A stretch of 64,000 nt of DNA from Armigeres subalbatus. Taxonomy: Eukaryota; Arthropoda; Insecta; Diptera; Culicidae. Under the pieces are notes generated by a model. It made no database searches, was not told the DNA's origin, and worked only from the letters and a program-made list of their open reading frames with translations. Shown here piece after piece: positions 1-10,498 of this stretch. Every line of letters starts with the position of its first letter. Position 1 is the stretch's first letter. A program made the position numbers and the translations under genes. The DNA lies in contig NW_026943260.1 of NCBI RefSeq assembly GCF_024139115.2, forward strand, positions 1-64,000, read 5' to 3'.

Positions 1-1381
1 GGTCACGGTCCTTTCTGGAAATGTTTCGCCTCCGCAATCAACAAACCTGGTGCTGGCGTTGGAGGTGGCGATATCAATGAAACTCGGAGACGTGAGTGGC
101 CGTGACAGAATGAAGCAATGATGAATCAAACGGGGGATGGTGGTGGATCATCCAGGCCATCAATGGTCTAATGGTGGTTTGATTGATTTGCCAATCATAG
201 GCTTTTGTAGACTCCAACTAAGCCGAATTCCGTTTTTGTACATTGATTCAAAAAGATGGAGTACGCCAAAAGAGGTTTTCATCCTCGATTGGTTTGATCG
301 GAATTTGGATGAGACTTTTTGGGTGGGAGATGAAAAATATTGAATTTCCCATGTTGTTGGATTTGTCTAACTTAAAGAAAAATGGAATTCATTCATCCAT
401 GAGTTGGCAAAAAATCTTGTATCCGGTAGAACGATAAAACGATAATTCCTTTTAAATATTTTCACGGGTGTAAACGTCTAATCCTTGTTGTATTGGAACG
501 CTGATCAATGTATATCTGTATCTGTATATTTAGAGAGTTTCGCTATGGGCAGCAGGAATCCAAAAGGGAAATGTATTCTCGGTTTCTAGTAAGGACAAGA
601 GGCCCCTCAGAAAAAGAAAAACGCCGTTTGGGCTTTCGTGTAACCGTAACAAAACTAGACCAAAAATCATGTAGGTTAGGTGAAAAAAGTGTCAAAATAA
701 TAGATGGTAAAGCATGAAAAACCGGATACTGGGAATAATGTACAATGTACTATGCGCCTCCACGCACTGTCCATACCAGAATGCTGATTCACCGACGCGT
801 GGTGCATTGTTCCCTACGTGCTGCCAGCTAAACAGGCGTTTTGCTTTATGAGTTGTTTGGCAACAGAATATGTAGGTAATCGATACTTTTTTTAAAATAT
901 TAATTCAGTATAATTTTAATTTTCTACAATTTTAAGAAAAGATCAGCTTCATACAGAATGACGAGTTAATAACGAGTTTTTAACACAATCGTCTTTAATT
1001 GGGATGAAATTTAGCTCATCACAGACTGCTCATAACAGACTGATCTTTAAAAAATCGCCCCTTGAATTTTATGCCGATGTGGTGGTGACCTCACTGGAAC
1101 CTGAAAAAGTTGTTCGAAGCGCTCGAACCAGCAGCGTTTCAGCTGATATAAAAAGGAGATATGTTTTGATATGTTTTCGAATGAAATAATTTTAACAAAA
1201 ATGTCTCTAATAATTAAGAAAAACTCTGAAAACTGTCAATTGTATGAAAAAATTGTCTGAGAACGAATTGTGGAGGACTAAAAGGACTTTGAAATAATTC
1301 AAGATTCTACCCATAAAGATATTTTAAATTAAATGGAAAACTGAAAATCAAGTAGCAAACACATGATGTTTTGTATTCGGT
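1..1381. other. No recognisable gene
   Basis: The short open frames here have no family signature I recognise, and the stretch from about 860 to 1380 is A/T-rich. I see no repeat or RNA gene. It is probably unique or strongly decayed intergenic sequence left of the RTE cluster. Confidence 0.5.
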
Positions 1382-1393
1382 ATCTTGTTTCTC
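1382..1393. repeat. Target-site duplication of RTE copy B (left)
   Basis: The 12 bases atcttgtttctc lie directly before the 3' A/T tail of the minus-strand RTE copy B. They recur exactly at 7296-7307, just outside its 5' end. A pair of exact 12-mers at the two outer ends of a 5.9 kb structure is what target-primed reverse transcription leaves. Confidence 0.8.
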
Positions 1394-1402
1394 ATTTATT
1401 TA

Positions 1403-2480
1403 TTACCAGACTAAGGCCAAAGTGGCCTGTGCAATACATAAAAGTCTTCTCCATTCAGCTCGGTCCATGGCTGCACTTCGCCAACCACGCAGTCTGCGGA
1501 GGGTCCGCAAATCGTCCTCCACCTGATCGATCCACCTTGCCCGCTGTGCACCTCGCCTTCTTGTTCCCATTGGATCGTTGTCGATAACCATTTTCACCGA
1601 ATTACTGTCCGACATTCTGGCTACGTGCCCGGCCCACCGCAGTCTTCCGATTTTCGCGGTGTGAACGATGGATGGTTCTCCCAACAGCTGATGTAACTCG
1701 TGGTTCATTCGCCTCCTCCACGTACCGTCCGCCATCTGCAGCCCACCATAGATGGTACGCAACACTTTCCTTTCGAAAACTCCCAGTGCGCGTTGGTCCT
1801 CCACGAGCATCGTCCAGGTCTCGTGTCCGTAGAGAACTACCGGTCTTATAAGCGTTTTGTAGATAGTCAGTTTGGTACGGCGGCGAACTCTATTCGATCG
1901 GAGCGTTTTGCTCGAGGGTCTCGAGAATGGCCCTGAAACTCGAACTACGCACATCACCCGATCCATCGTCGCTTTGATCAACCGTATCAGTTTATCCGGA
2001 AATCCGTTTTCGTGCATTAGCTGCACGTTGTATTCGCGGCATTTCTGCAATACCTGACGTACGGCGAACACCTGGTCTGTGGTAGAGCGTTCACCCATAA
2101 ATCCCGCCTGGTACTGCCCCACGAACTCTCTTGCAATTGGTGTTAGTCGGCGGCATAAAATTTGGGAAGTACCTTGAAGCCGGCGTTCAGCAATGTGATT
2201 GCGTGGTAGTTGCTACCAGCTTATCGCCTTTTTTGTAGATGGGACACACGACACCTTCCATCCACTCCCAGCAGCGCTCTAGCCAGTGCCTCACCACCGT
2301 GTTTAAACATCTCTCCTGGTAGTTGGTCAACTCCAGGGGCTTTGTTGTATTTCAGCCGGCCGATCTCCTCCTGGATTTCCTGGAGATTCGAAGCCGGAAG
2401 TCGCATGTCCTGCGCGCGTGCTCCTAGGTTCATTACCATACCAGCACCGTTGTCTGCCACATCGCCATTCAAGTGCTCTT
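1403..2480 (-). pseudogene. RTE reverse transcriptase, broken (copy B, C-terminal half)
   Basis: On the minus strand this encodes the C-terminal half of the RTE polyprotein. It covers the YQAGFMGERST motif, the region after the polymerase core, and the tail with the RWAGHVARM and RRGAQRARW motifs. A deletion removes the stretch containing the first catalytic aspartate (FIDFKAAYD in copy A). Another removes the FADD box, joining the segment after the VRVSG motif directly to the TLRSNRVRRRT segment. The longest surviving frame is 1403-2122. Without polymerase residues it is a dead gene. The reading continues at 5810 beyond inserted copy A. Confidence 0.85.
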
Positions 2481-2491
2481 TGTAGTGCTGC
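2481..2491. repeat. Target-site duplication of RTE copy A (left)
   Basis: The 11 bases tgtagtgctgc occur here and at 5799-5809. Both are sequence of the antisense copy B, so the pre-insertion site is known: B reads continuously once A and one TSD are removed. Confidence 0.88.
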
Positions 2492-2595
2492 AGGGACTAT
2501 GTCCAAGGGCTTGACGATCCCTCCCCAGGCCATCTGCGAGTTGTGGGGCTTGCCTAGGATGTGGTGGGGTTTGACAGTGGGCCCTGTTAAACCTC

Positions 2596-2603
2596 TATAA
2601 AAA
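2596..2603 (+). promoter_or_regulatory. TATA-like motif in the RTE 5' UTR
   Basis: tataaaaa lies about 100 bases inside the element. The same octamer is kept at the equivalent place in copies B (7175-7182, reverse), C (31494-31501, reverse) and D (57958-57965). Conservation in four copies is observed; promoter activity is inference. A start downstream of it would lose the element's 5' end. Confidence 0.35.
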
Positions 2604-2733
2604 GCTGCATGTATCCGCAAGTAGGCCCCACCAAAGCGACCGTGTGCCGCTCAAAGCGCACAAGCCCAAGTCCTGGTGTTAGGTGGGACGCTAAACAGCC
2701 CTGACACGACGGCCCTCCGACGAGACAGGAGGT

Positions 2734-5700
2734 TTGCGCTGGCCCAATAAGCCGCCTAGAAAACCAATCATTACGAACAATATAAGAGATAATGCGACTC
2801 GATATAATCGGCAAAGACCTAGGCGACGAATACAGGATCACGATTGGAAGCTTGGAACATGGAATTGCAAGTCGCTAGGTTTCGCAGGTTGCGACAGGAT
2901 GATCTACGATGAATTACATCCCCGCAACTTCGACGTCGTGGCGCTGCAGGAGATTTGCTGGACAGGACAGAAAGTGTGGAAAAGCGGGCATCGAGCGGCT
3001 ACCTTCTACCAAAGCTGTGGCACCACCAACGAGCTGGGAACCGGCTTCATAGTGCTGGGTAAGATGCGCCAACGCGTGATTGGGTGGCAGCCAATCAACG
3101 CAAGGATGTGCAAGCTGAGGATTAAAGGCCGTTTCTTCAACTATAGCATCATCAACGTGCACTGCCCCCACGAAGGGAGACCCGACGACGAGAAAGAAGC
3201 GTTCTACGCACAGCTGGAGCAGACATACGATGGATGCCCACTGCGGGACGTTAAAATCGTCATCGGTGACATGAACGCACAGGTAGGAAGGGAGGAAATG
3301 TATAGACCGGTCATCGGACCGGATAGTCTGCACACCGTATCGAATGACAACGGCCAACGATGCATAAACTTCGCAGCCTCCCGCGGAATGGTAGTCCGAA
3401 GCACCTTCTTTCCCCGCAAAAATATCCACAAGGCCACATGGAGATCACCTAACCAAGAAACGGAAAACCAAATCGACCACGTTCTAATCGACGGTAAATT
3501 CTTCTCCGACATCACGAACGTCCGCACTTACCGCAGTGCGAATATTGAATCCGACCACTACCTCGTTGCAGTATGCCTGCGCTCAAAACTCTCGACGGTG
3601 TACAACACGCGTCGAAGTCGGACGCCGCGGCTTAACATTGGGCGGCTACAAGATGGTAGACTAGCCCAAGAATACGCGCAACAGCTGGAAGTGGCACTTC
3701 CAACGGAAGAGCAGCTAGGCGCAGCGTCTCTTGAAGATGGCTGGAGAGATATTCGATCCGCCATTGGTAGCACCGCAACCGCTGCACTTGGCACGGTGCC
3801 CCCGGATCAGAGAAACGACTGGTATGACGGCGAATGTGAGCAGTTAGTGGAAGAGAAGAATGCAGCATGGGCGAGATTGCTGCAACACCGCACGAGGGCG
3901 AACGAGGCACGATATAAACAGGCGCGGAACAGACAAAACTCGATTTTCCGGAGGAAAAAGCGCCAGCAGGAAGATCGAGACCGTGAAGAGACGGAGCAAC
4001 TGTACCGCGCTAATAACACACGAAAGTTCTATGAGAAGTTAAACCGTTCACGTAAGGGCCACGTGCCACAGCCTGATATGTGTAAGGACATTAACGGGAA
4101 CCTTCTTACGAACGAGCGTGAGGTGATCCGAAGGTGGCGGCAGCACTACGAAGAACACCTGAATGGCGATGTGGCAGACGAAGATGGCGGTATGGTGATG
4201 GACCTGGGAGAACGCGCGCAGGACATAATTCTACCGGCTCCGGATCTCCAGGAAATCCAGGAGGAGATTGGCCGATTGAAGAACAACAAAGCCCCTGGGG
4301 TTGACCAACTACCAGGAGAGCTATTTAAACACGGTGGTGTGGCACTGGCTAGAGCGCTGCACTGGGTCATTACCAAGATTTGGGAGGAGGAAGTTTTGCC
4401 GCAGGAGTGGATGGAAGGTGTCGTGTGTCCCATCTACAAAAAGGGCGATAAGCTGGATTGTAGCAACTATCGCGCAATCACATTGCTGAACGCCGCCTAC
4501 AAGGTACTCTCCCAAATTTTATGCCGTCGACTAGCACCAACTGCAAGGGAGTTCGTGGGGCAGTACCAGGCGGGTTTTATGGGCGAACGCTCCACCACGG
4601 ACCAGGTGTTCGCCATTCGCCAAGTACTGCAGAAATGCCGCGAATACAACGTGCCCACACATCATCTATTCATCGACTTCAAAGCCGCATATGATACAAT
4701 CGATCGGGACCAGCTATGGCAGCTAATGCACGAACACGGTTTTCCGGATAAACTGATACGGTTGATCAAAGCGACGATGGATCGGGTGATGTGCGGAGTT
4801 CGAGTTTCAGCGGCATTCTCGAGTCCCTTCGAAACCCGCAGAGGGTTACGGCAAGGTGATGGTCTTTCGTGTTTGCTATTCAACATCGCTTTGGAAGGGG
4901 TAATACGAAGAGCAGGGATTGACACGAGTGGTACGATTTTCAATAAGTCCGTCCAGCTATTTGGTTTCGCCGACGACATAGATATTATGGCACGTAACTT
5001 TGAGAAGATGGAGGAAGCCTACATCAGACTGAAGAGGGAAGCTAAGCGGATTGGACTAGTCATCAACACGTCGAAGACGAAGTACATGATAGGAAGAGGT
5101 TCAAGAGAAGACAATGTGAGCCACCCACCGCGAGTTTGCATCGGTGGTGACGAAATCGAGGTGGTAGAAGAATTTGTGTACTTGGGCTCACTGGTGACTG
5201 CCGAAAATGACACCAGCAGAGAAATTCGGAGACGCATAGTGGCTGGAAATCGTACGTACTTTGGACTCCGCAAGACGCTCCGATCGAATAGAGTTCGCCG
5301 CCGTACCAAACTGACAATCTACAAAACGCTAATTAGACCGGTAGTCCTCTACGGACACGAGACCTGGACGATGCTCGTGGAGGACCAACGCGCACTTGGA
5401 GTTTTCGAAAGGAAAGTGCTGCGTACCATCTATGGTGGGGTGCAGATGGCGGACGGTACGTGGAGGAGGCGAATGAACCACGAATTGCATCAGCTGTTGG
5501 GAGAACCATCCATCGTTCACACCGCGAAAATCGGACGACTGCGATGGGCCGGGCACGTAGCCAGAATGTCGGACAGTAACCCGGTGAAAATGGTTCTCGA
5601 CAACGATCCGACGGGCACAAGAAGGCGAGGTGCGCAGCGGGCAAGGTGGATCGATCAGGTGGAAGATGACTTGCGGACCCTCCGTAGACTGCGTGGTTGG

Positions 5701-5775
5701 CGACGTGTAGCCATGGACCGAGCCGAATGGAGAAGACTCTTATATACCGCACAGGCCACTTCGGCCTTAGTCTGA
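2734..5775 (+). CDS. RTE-type endonuclease/reverse transcriptase polyprotein, intact
   Basis: A 1013-residue protein that would nick genomic DNA and copy its own mRNA into the nick (target-primed reverse transcription) in the nucleus. The APE-type endonuclease spans about residues 38-285. Its motifs are GTWNCKSL (41-48), VALQE (69-73, Glu73), IGDMNAQVG (177-185), ATWRSP (234-239), QIDHV (246-250) and SDHYLV (273-278). A basic, possibly coiled linker follows (about 370-440). The reverse transcriptase covers about 500-850: FIDFKAAYD (Asp648), RQGDGLSCLLFN (706-717) and the FADD box (745-748). The tail has RWAGHVARM (937-945) and an Arg-rich WxxQVEDDL region. All catalytic motifs are present and no stop interrupts. 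The first ATG is taken as the start; it lies about 40 residues before the endonuclease. Long antisense frames here are shadows. Confidence 0.92.
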   Translation: MRWPNKPPRKPIITNNIRDNATRYNRQRPRRRIQDHDWKLGTWNCKSLGFAGCDRMIYDELHPRNFDVVALQEICWTGQKVWKSGHRAATFYQSCGTTNELGTGFIVLGKMRQRVIGWQPINARMCKLRIKGRFFNYSIINVHCPHEGRPDDEKEAFYAQLEQTYDGCPLRDVKIVIGDMNAQVGREEMYRPVIGPDSLHTVSNDNGQRCINFAASRGMVVRSTFFPRKNIHKATWRSPNQETENQIDHVLIDGKFFSDITNVRTYRSANIESDHYLVAVCLRSKLSTVYNTRRSRTPRLNIGRLQDGRLAQEYAQQLEVALPTEEQLGAASLEDGWRDIRSAIGSTATAALGTVPPDQRNDWYDGECEQLVEEKNAAWARLLQHRTRANEARYKQARNRQNSIFRRKKRQQEDRDREETEQLYRANNTRKFYEKLNRSRKGHVPQPDMCKDINGNLLTNEREVIRRWRQHYEEHLNGDVADEDGGMVMDLGERAQDIILPAPDLQEIQEEIGRLKNNKAPGVDQLPGELFKHGGVALARALHWVITKIWEEEVLPQEWMEGVVCPIYKKGDKLDCSNYRAITLLNAAYKVLSQILCRRLAPTAREFVGQYQAGFMGERSTTDQVFAIRQVLQKCREYNVPTHHLFIDFKAAYDTIDRDQLWQLMHEHGFPDKLIRLIKATMDRVMCGVRVSAAFSSPFETRRGLRQGDGLSCLLFNIALEGVIRRAGIDTSGTIFNKSVQLFGFADDIDIMARNFEKMEEAYIRLKREAKRIGLVINTSKTKYMIGRGSREDNVSHPPRVCIGGDEIEVVEEFVYLGSLVTAENDTSREIRRRIVAGNRTYFGLRKTLRSNRVRRRTKLTIYKTLIRPVVLYGHETWTMLVEDQRALGVFERKVLRTIYGGVQMADGTWRRRMNHELHQLLGEPSIVHTAKIGRLRWAGHVARMSDSNPVKMVLDNDPTGTRRRGAQRARWIDQVEDDLRTLRRLRGWRRVAMDRAEWRRLLYTAQATSALV

Positions 5776-5798
5776 TTATAAATAAATAATAAATAAAT

Positions 5799-5809
5799 TG
5801 TAGTGCTGC
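5799..5809. repeat. Target-site duplication of RTE copy A (right)
   Basis: Second exact copy of tgtagtgctgc, directly after the A/T tail of copy A. Antisense copy B resumes here. Confidence 0.88.
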
Positions 5810-6950
5810 CTTCACCTTTGGATCACCTCACGCTCGTTTGTAAGAAGGTTAAGGTTTATGTCCTTACACATATCGGGCTGTGACACGATGTTGCATCAAT
5901 CTCGCCCATGTTGAATTCTTCTCCTCAGCTAACTGCTCCTATTCGCCGTCATACCAGTCGTTTCTCTGATCCGGGGGCACCGTGCCTAGTGCAGCGGTTG
6001 TGGTGCTTCCAATGGCGGATCGAATATCTCTCCAGCCATCTTCAAGAGATGCTGCGCCTAGCTGCTCTTCAGTTGGGAGTGCCACTTCCAGCTGCTGCGC
6101 GTAGTCTTGGGCTAGTCTACAGTCTTGTAGCCGCCCAATGTTTAGCCGCGGCGGACGACTCCGACGCGTGTTGTACACCGTCGAGAGTTTTGAGCGCAGA
6201 CATACTGCAACGAGGTAGTGGTCGGATTTAATATTCGCACTGTGGCAAGTGCGTACGTTCGTGATGTCGGAAAAGAATTTTCCGCCGATTAGAACGTGAT
6301 CGATTTTGTTTTCCGTTACTTGATTAGGTGATTTCCATGTGGCCTTGTGGATATTCTTGCGGAGGAAGAAGGTGCTTCAGACTACCATTCCGCGGGAGGC
6401 TGCAAAGTTTATGCATCGTTGGTCGTTGTCGTTCGATACGGTTTGCAGACTATCCGGCCCGATGACCGGTCTATACATTTCCTCCCCTCCTACCTGAGCG
6501 TTCATGTCACCGATGACGATTTTGACATCATGCAGTGGGCATCCATCGTATGTCTGCTCCAGCTGTGCATAGAACGCTTCTTTCTCGTCATCGGGTCTCC
6601 CTTCGTGTGAGCAGTGCACGTTGATGATGCTATAGTTAAAGAATCGGCCTTTTATCCTAAGCTTGCACATCCTTGCGTTGATTGGCTGCCACCCAACCAC
6701 GCGTTGGCGCATCTTTTTCAGCACTATGAAGCCGGTTCCCAGCTTGTTGGTGGTCCCGCAGCTTTGGTAGAAGGTAGCCACTCGATGCCCGCTTTTCCAC
6801 ATTTTCTGTCCAGCCCAGCAGATTTCCTGCAGCGCTACGACGTCGAAGTTGCGGGGATGTAATTCATCGTAGAATTTATCCTATGGCAACCTGCGAAGCC
6901 CAGCGACTTGCAGTTCCATGTTCCAAGCTTCCAATCGTGATCCTTCATTC
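5810..6950 (-). pseudogene. RTE endonuclease, broken (copy B, N-terminal half)
   Basis: Minus-strand remainder of copy B. The frame at 6377-6802 translates as the endonuclease core (VWKSGHRVATFYQSCG through IGDMNAQVGGEEMY). The frame at 5939-6178 is the linker region. The linker is shortened by a deletion near 5890 and the coding line changes frame several times. Residues match copy A closely where readable, so this is the same family at an older stage of decay. Confidence 0.85.
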
Positions 6951-7295
6951 GTCACTTAGGTCGTTGCCGATTGTATAGAGTCGTATTATGTTCTATGTCG
7001 TTCGTAATGGTTATTTTTAAAGGCGGCTTATTGGGCCTGCGCAATCCTCCTGTCTCGTCGGAGGGCCGTCGTGTCAGGGCAGTTTAGCGTACCTTCCAAC
7101 ACCAGGACTTGTGCTTGTGCGCTTTGAGCGGTAAATGGTCACTTTGGCGGAGCCTACTTGCGGTTTCATGCAGCTTTTTATAGAGGTTTAGCAGGGCCCA
7201 CTGTCAAACCTCACCACATCCTAGGCAGGCGCCACAACTCGCAGATGGCCTGGGGAGGGATCGTCAAGCCCTTGGACATAGCATCTGCTGCCCCC

Positions 7296-7307
7296 ATCTT
7301 GTTTCTC
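7296..7307. repeat. Target-site duplication of RTE copy B (right)
   Basis: Exact second copy of atcttgtttctc, immediately outside the 5' end of copy B. Confidence 0.8.
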
Positions 7308-8031
7308 CTTTTCCACCACAATTTGAGCGAATTGTCCTCCTTTTGAGAAATGTCATATAATCACCCTAGGTACGTTGTATATTATGATGTAGTGAGGCTT
7401 CGATTCCCGCTCCAGCCGTGGAAACTATTCAAACAGTGGAACATTGATCGTTGTCCGTTATCTAATGTAAGTGGTCATTACGAACAGTCCAATTATAGGA
7501 TGTTTCAGGCGGCTTCCTGATGGTACAAATTTAAGGATGTGGAAGATATTACTCATTTTCGGATAACCCAATTCACATATTATGCAGCAGACTCAGATCC
7601 TTCCGATTCGATTAATCTACAATGAAAAGAACTAAGCTCTTCAGAATATATTCAGATGTTTTTGAATTCGTATATCTAATAAATCATTAAACTGCACGAA
7701 AAGAGACAAACGAGATATACTGAATTTTTGCACAATTACCTCTTTGTACGCCTGTTCAATGCTATGCTAATCTATAAAAAAAAATAATGGGAAAAGCATG
7801 AAAAACGTCTTTTAAAGTGCATCTTCGCTCGATTCACTATTCCGCAGAAAATTTACTAGTGAAATTTAGAGAACGTCTTTACGCATCAAGAAACGAACAC
7901 TGAATCATCTTCATTTGTTTAATTGTTTTCCACGTCACGCTTTGAAAAATTTAGCATCCCATACAAGCCTACTGATAATGAATTTTAAAATTCTCTTATT
8001 TGCTTTGTAGTATGCTGTCATTCCACAATTT
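7308..8031. other. No recognisable gene; possible tRNA-like box near 7400
   Basis: A/T-rich sequence without a credible ORF. Near 7400 the string gcttcgattcccgctcc resembles an RNA polymerase III B box, as in decayed tRNA-derived SINEs, but no A box is clear. I make no firm call. Confidence 0.35.
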
Positions 8032-8604
8032 AGATCTGTTCACCATTTTCGAAAGTATTTCAGATTTAAAGTGCCACCCCTCTATTTCAATGAGTATCTT
8101 AAATGGAGTCTCCTGACCAATTTTCAGCGAAATCCATGAAGATTTAGAGGTGCATCAATCGAGATTTGTGTATTTTCAGACTTTTTCGTTGAAATGTCGT
8201 CTGAATGCATCAATTTTACTCCACATGATAAAAGCATTAGTCGTTGATAGCTTCTTTAGACTATTATCTACCACTTTGTCATTGATACTCGGATGTTTAG
8301 AGGGATTATTTCTATGACTTCTTAGTAGATTTAACTGCAAAAATGCCTAAAAACCAGAAAAACAATTTTAGGTGCTTCTGGGGGTAGAATAAATTTTCAA
8401 TTTGTGCCCAATTCAATTTTTCCTCTCATTTCCTTCGAGTGTTGCGGAAGTTTCGTCGATACATCACTTTATTCTGAAAAATAATCCTCGGCATGTAATA
8501 ATGCAGTTTTTTATATGAAATACTCAATATTTTAATAGGTTAGTCAAGCAAGACCATTCCCCCCATGCTAAAACACAGTTTACCATGATTTATGAGCAAT
8601 GTCA
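8032..8604 (+). repeat. Dispersed repeat, copy L (inverted relative to 14078-15506)
   Basis: About 570 bp that match the reverse complement of 14078-15506 once the 915-bp insertion there is removed. Shared stretches include the sequence around ggagactccatttaagat, the stretch around atgcttttac(t/a), and the end around gctcataaatcatgg. No coding capacity is apparent. It is the uninterrupted relative of the right-hand copy and supplies the empty site for the element at 14220. Confidence 0.75.
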
Positions 8605-8619
8605 CTGCCACTGGTATGG

Positions 8620-8700
8620 ATCTAGAGTGGGATATGTGGTAGTGTCAGGGCCTGCAGATCAAGAGGTCCACGGTTCGAGACGCCTAGCAGCTAAAGATAT
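8620..8700 (+). repeat. Possible tRNA-derived SINE fragment
   Basis: A tatgtggtagtgtcagg stretch about 45 bases before ggttcgagacgcc resembles pol III A and B boxes at tRNA spacing. The acceptor stem is not convincing. Probably a short SINE remnant, not a tRNA gene. Confidence 0.3.
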
Positions 8701-9424
8701 TTTATTTATCAAGCCAGGTGGTTAATTCCATGTTGTCGATAATATATCGCGGTCGGAAACTTACTTCAAATTGAGCGTGATGAAAAATGTGATAAAGTTT
8801 AAAAAAACATCCTGATTTATTGGTTATCTTCTCCTTAGTTATTGTACCCCACTCATGGTACAAACAGAACCGGGTCAATCCCCCTCCCATTAACAAATTA
8901 TTACTTCACAATTGGTGACTGAAATGATGGACATGAAATTATTAAAATCTCAATAATTGAAGGTTGTTTGAAATTAGTCAGTGATTCAGTGACAAGTGCC
9001 TCATAAGAACGTAAAGTCCAATTTTCAAAGAGCTGTTCTATTCATACTACGAGAATTGTTTCCATACCAACTCAATCCGTTGCTAGTGTGTACTTAAAAA
9101 TGGTGGCCAAACAATACTGCAATATAATAAAACAAACCTGGCATAAAGCAATGTATAATTTTCTGGCCTGAAAAAGCATATATTTCCTCATCTTATATTT
9201 TCATTTGTTTTCAAAATGTGTAAACTTTTACACTCCTAATTTTTCTTTTCCCCTTTGCATTTCTACATATAACGAAGTAAAAACAGATTGCTTTTCCTTT
9301 TTTGGTAATTTCTTATTTCAACTTCAAGTTTCAATTGAAACAAGATTTTTATTTGTCCAACCTAGCGACACGGGCTTGGTGTCTTCTTGAGGGCAAAAAT
9401 AATATGTTTATCTATATAATAAAA
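8701..9424. other. No recognisable gene
   Basis: A/T-rich intergenic sequence. Short frames (for example at 8702-8896 and 9205-9390) show no family motif. Confidence 0.5.
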
Positions 9425-9515
9425 ATTAATTGGTCTGTGAGGTGCTTGGTGGCCTTGTGTCACTGCTTCTGCCTCATAAGCAGGAAATTAAGGGTTTGAT
9501 CCCTGGCCCTTTCCA
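9425..9515 (+). repeat. tRNA-derived SINE-like fragment
   Basis: The order gtgcttggtggcc, a hairpin-like centre around tgcctcataagcagg, and gggtttgatccctgg looks like A box, anticodon arm and T arm. The gggtttgatccc string forms a good T-arm stem. The acceptor stem is poor, so a SINE remnant is more likely than a functional tRNA. Confidence 0.35.
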
Positions 9516-9969
9516 ATTTCCTATTAGATAATTTCGTTAATCATATAACTCAATCTCTTTGCAAATCAAATTCTCATTGCTAGCAAGTATGATTCTAAAT
9601 ATAGAATTGTTATAAAAAGCTGCCTGTTACTTAGTAGCAGTAAATAAAAATAGATTGGTATTCATTTGTACCCGCATACGAATGCTATATACGGTCGCTA
9701 TGCTCGTGCAGGCCTCATACAAGTAAGAATGTGTGAGGTTAATGTGCGGGTAGCGATGGTGTGGTAGACGTGTGCGTGGTATTAGAATCCAATAGCATTC
9801 AAATTCTAATTGTAAAAAATGAATCCCATTAGAATTCACTTTAATACTTTCCCATTACTCTAGTACTTCTAATTCTCATTCATATATTCCTATCCCATAG
9901 ATCGCATCACTTACCAAAGTGAATCCAGATAATATATCCCTTCATACTAACACAATATCCTATCCTAAG

Positions 9970-10205
9970 ACTATCGTGGAGATGCAGAGGTATACTCGGT
10001 CTCTAGTAGCAACGAGAGTTGAACTAATAATCCTTCCTTCCCTTGATGACCGTAAGGACGTGGCCGGCGCCGTAATTGACTTAGTAAAATGCATTGAATT
10101 TCCGAAATTTGCACATTGAGAATGATAGCTAAAACCAAGCTCCATTCAATTGGTTCCCTGTGCAATTTCGCAAGTTATAGTCAATCACGGAGTAGCAACT
10201 ACGAA
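9970..10205 (+). repeat. Dispersed middle-repetitive sequence, copy 1
   Basis: Shares gtggagatgcagagg, cggtctctagtagcaac, a taaggac..gg-ccgg-gccgt segment and caatcacggagtagcaact with 20720-20950. It shares the first half with the minus strand of 32130-32345. Three diverged copies in one window mark a dispersed family. No ORF or terminal structure identifies its class. Confidence 0.55.
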
Positions 10206-10249
10206 TTGTACGGTTATCCTGCTCATGCTGCTCATGCTCATAATAAAAA

Positions 10250-10498
10250 TGAAATGGTCTGTGTTCGTATCCGCATAACTCGAAAACGGCTGGATGGATT
10301 TTCTTCATTCCTTCAACAGAAATGTTTGTTATCGTTTCCGACGGGTTTATATGATATTTCCACATGCGAAAATTATTAGTTATGTTGAGTAAATTGTGAA
10401 AAACTAAAATAAAGATTTGTATGAGAATTTCGTATGGGCAGTTAACAACTCGCATTTTCGCCTACTATGCAGGACAACGTCTGCCGGGTCGACTAGTT
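10250..10498 (+). mobile_element. Possible Helitron-like 3' end
   Basis: A block starting near cgtatccgcataactcgaaa and ending gcaggacaacgtctgccgg plus gtcgactagt. A CTAGT terminus just after a short GC-rich imperfect hairpin (gcaggac/gtctgc) is the signature of Helitron 3' ends in many insects. No helicase is present and the 5' end is not found, so at most this is a non-autonomous remnant. Confidence 0.35.

Larger units (their letters stand above)
2492..5798 (+). mobile_element. Full-length RTE-clade non-LTR retrotransposon, copy A
   Basis: A complete element of about 3.3 kb: a 5' UTR of about 240 bp, one long ORF (2734-5775), and a very short 3' end finishing in an ataaat-rich tail. The 5' boundary is supported by three other copies in this window that begin at nearly the same base. 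The exact 11-bp TSD, intact ORF and intact tail suggest a recent insertion. A single ORF with endonuclease then RT, no RNase H, and a short repeat tail are typical of the RTE clade, which includes mosquito JAM1. A CR1-like or R4-like assignment is less likely but not excluded. Confidence 0.9.
1394..7295 (-). mobile_element. RTE-clade non-LTR retrotransposon copy B, split by copy A
   Basis: An older minus-strand RTE copy. Its 3' end is at the left (short attta tail) and its 5' end at the right, where the family start ctatgtccaag is readable in reverse near 7275-7282. It is bounded by 12-bp TSDs. Copy A and one extra TSD copy (2492-5809) interrupt it, so B itself is about 2.6 kb of an original near 3.3 kb. 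Internal deletions relative to copy A are visible near 1910-1925, 2020-2030 and 5885-5895, with several frameshifts. It cannot encode a working protein. Confidence 0.88.

Noticed and set aside
2914..3429. Long antisense frames opposite the RTE endonuclease (also at 58135-58650 and 6347-6862)
   Set aside because: They recur opposite every copy because the coding strand constrains the complement. No independent family match.
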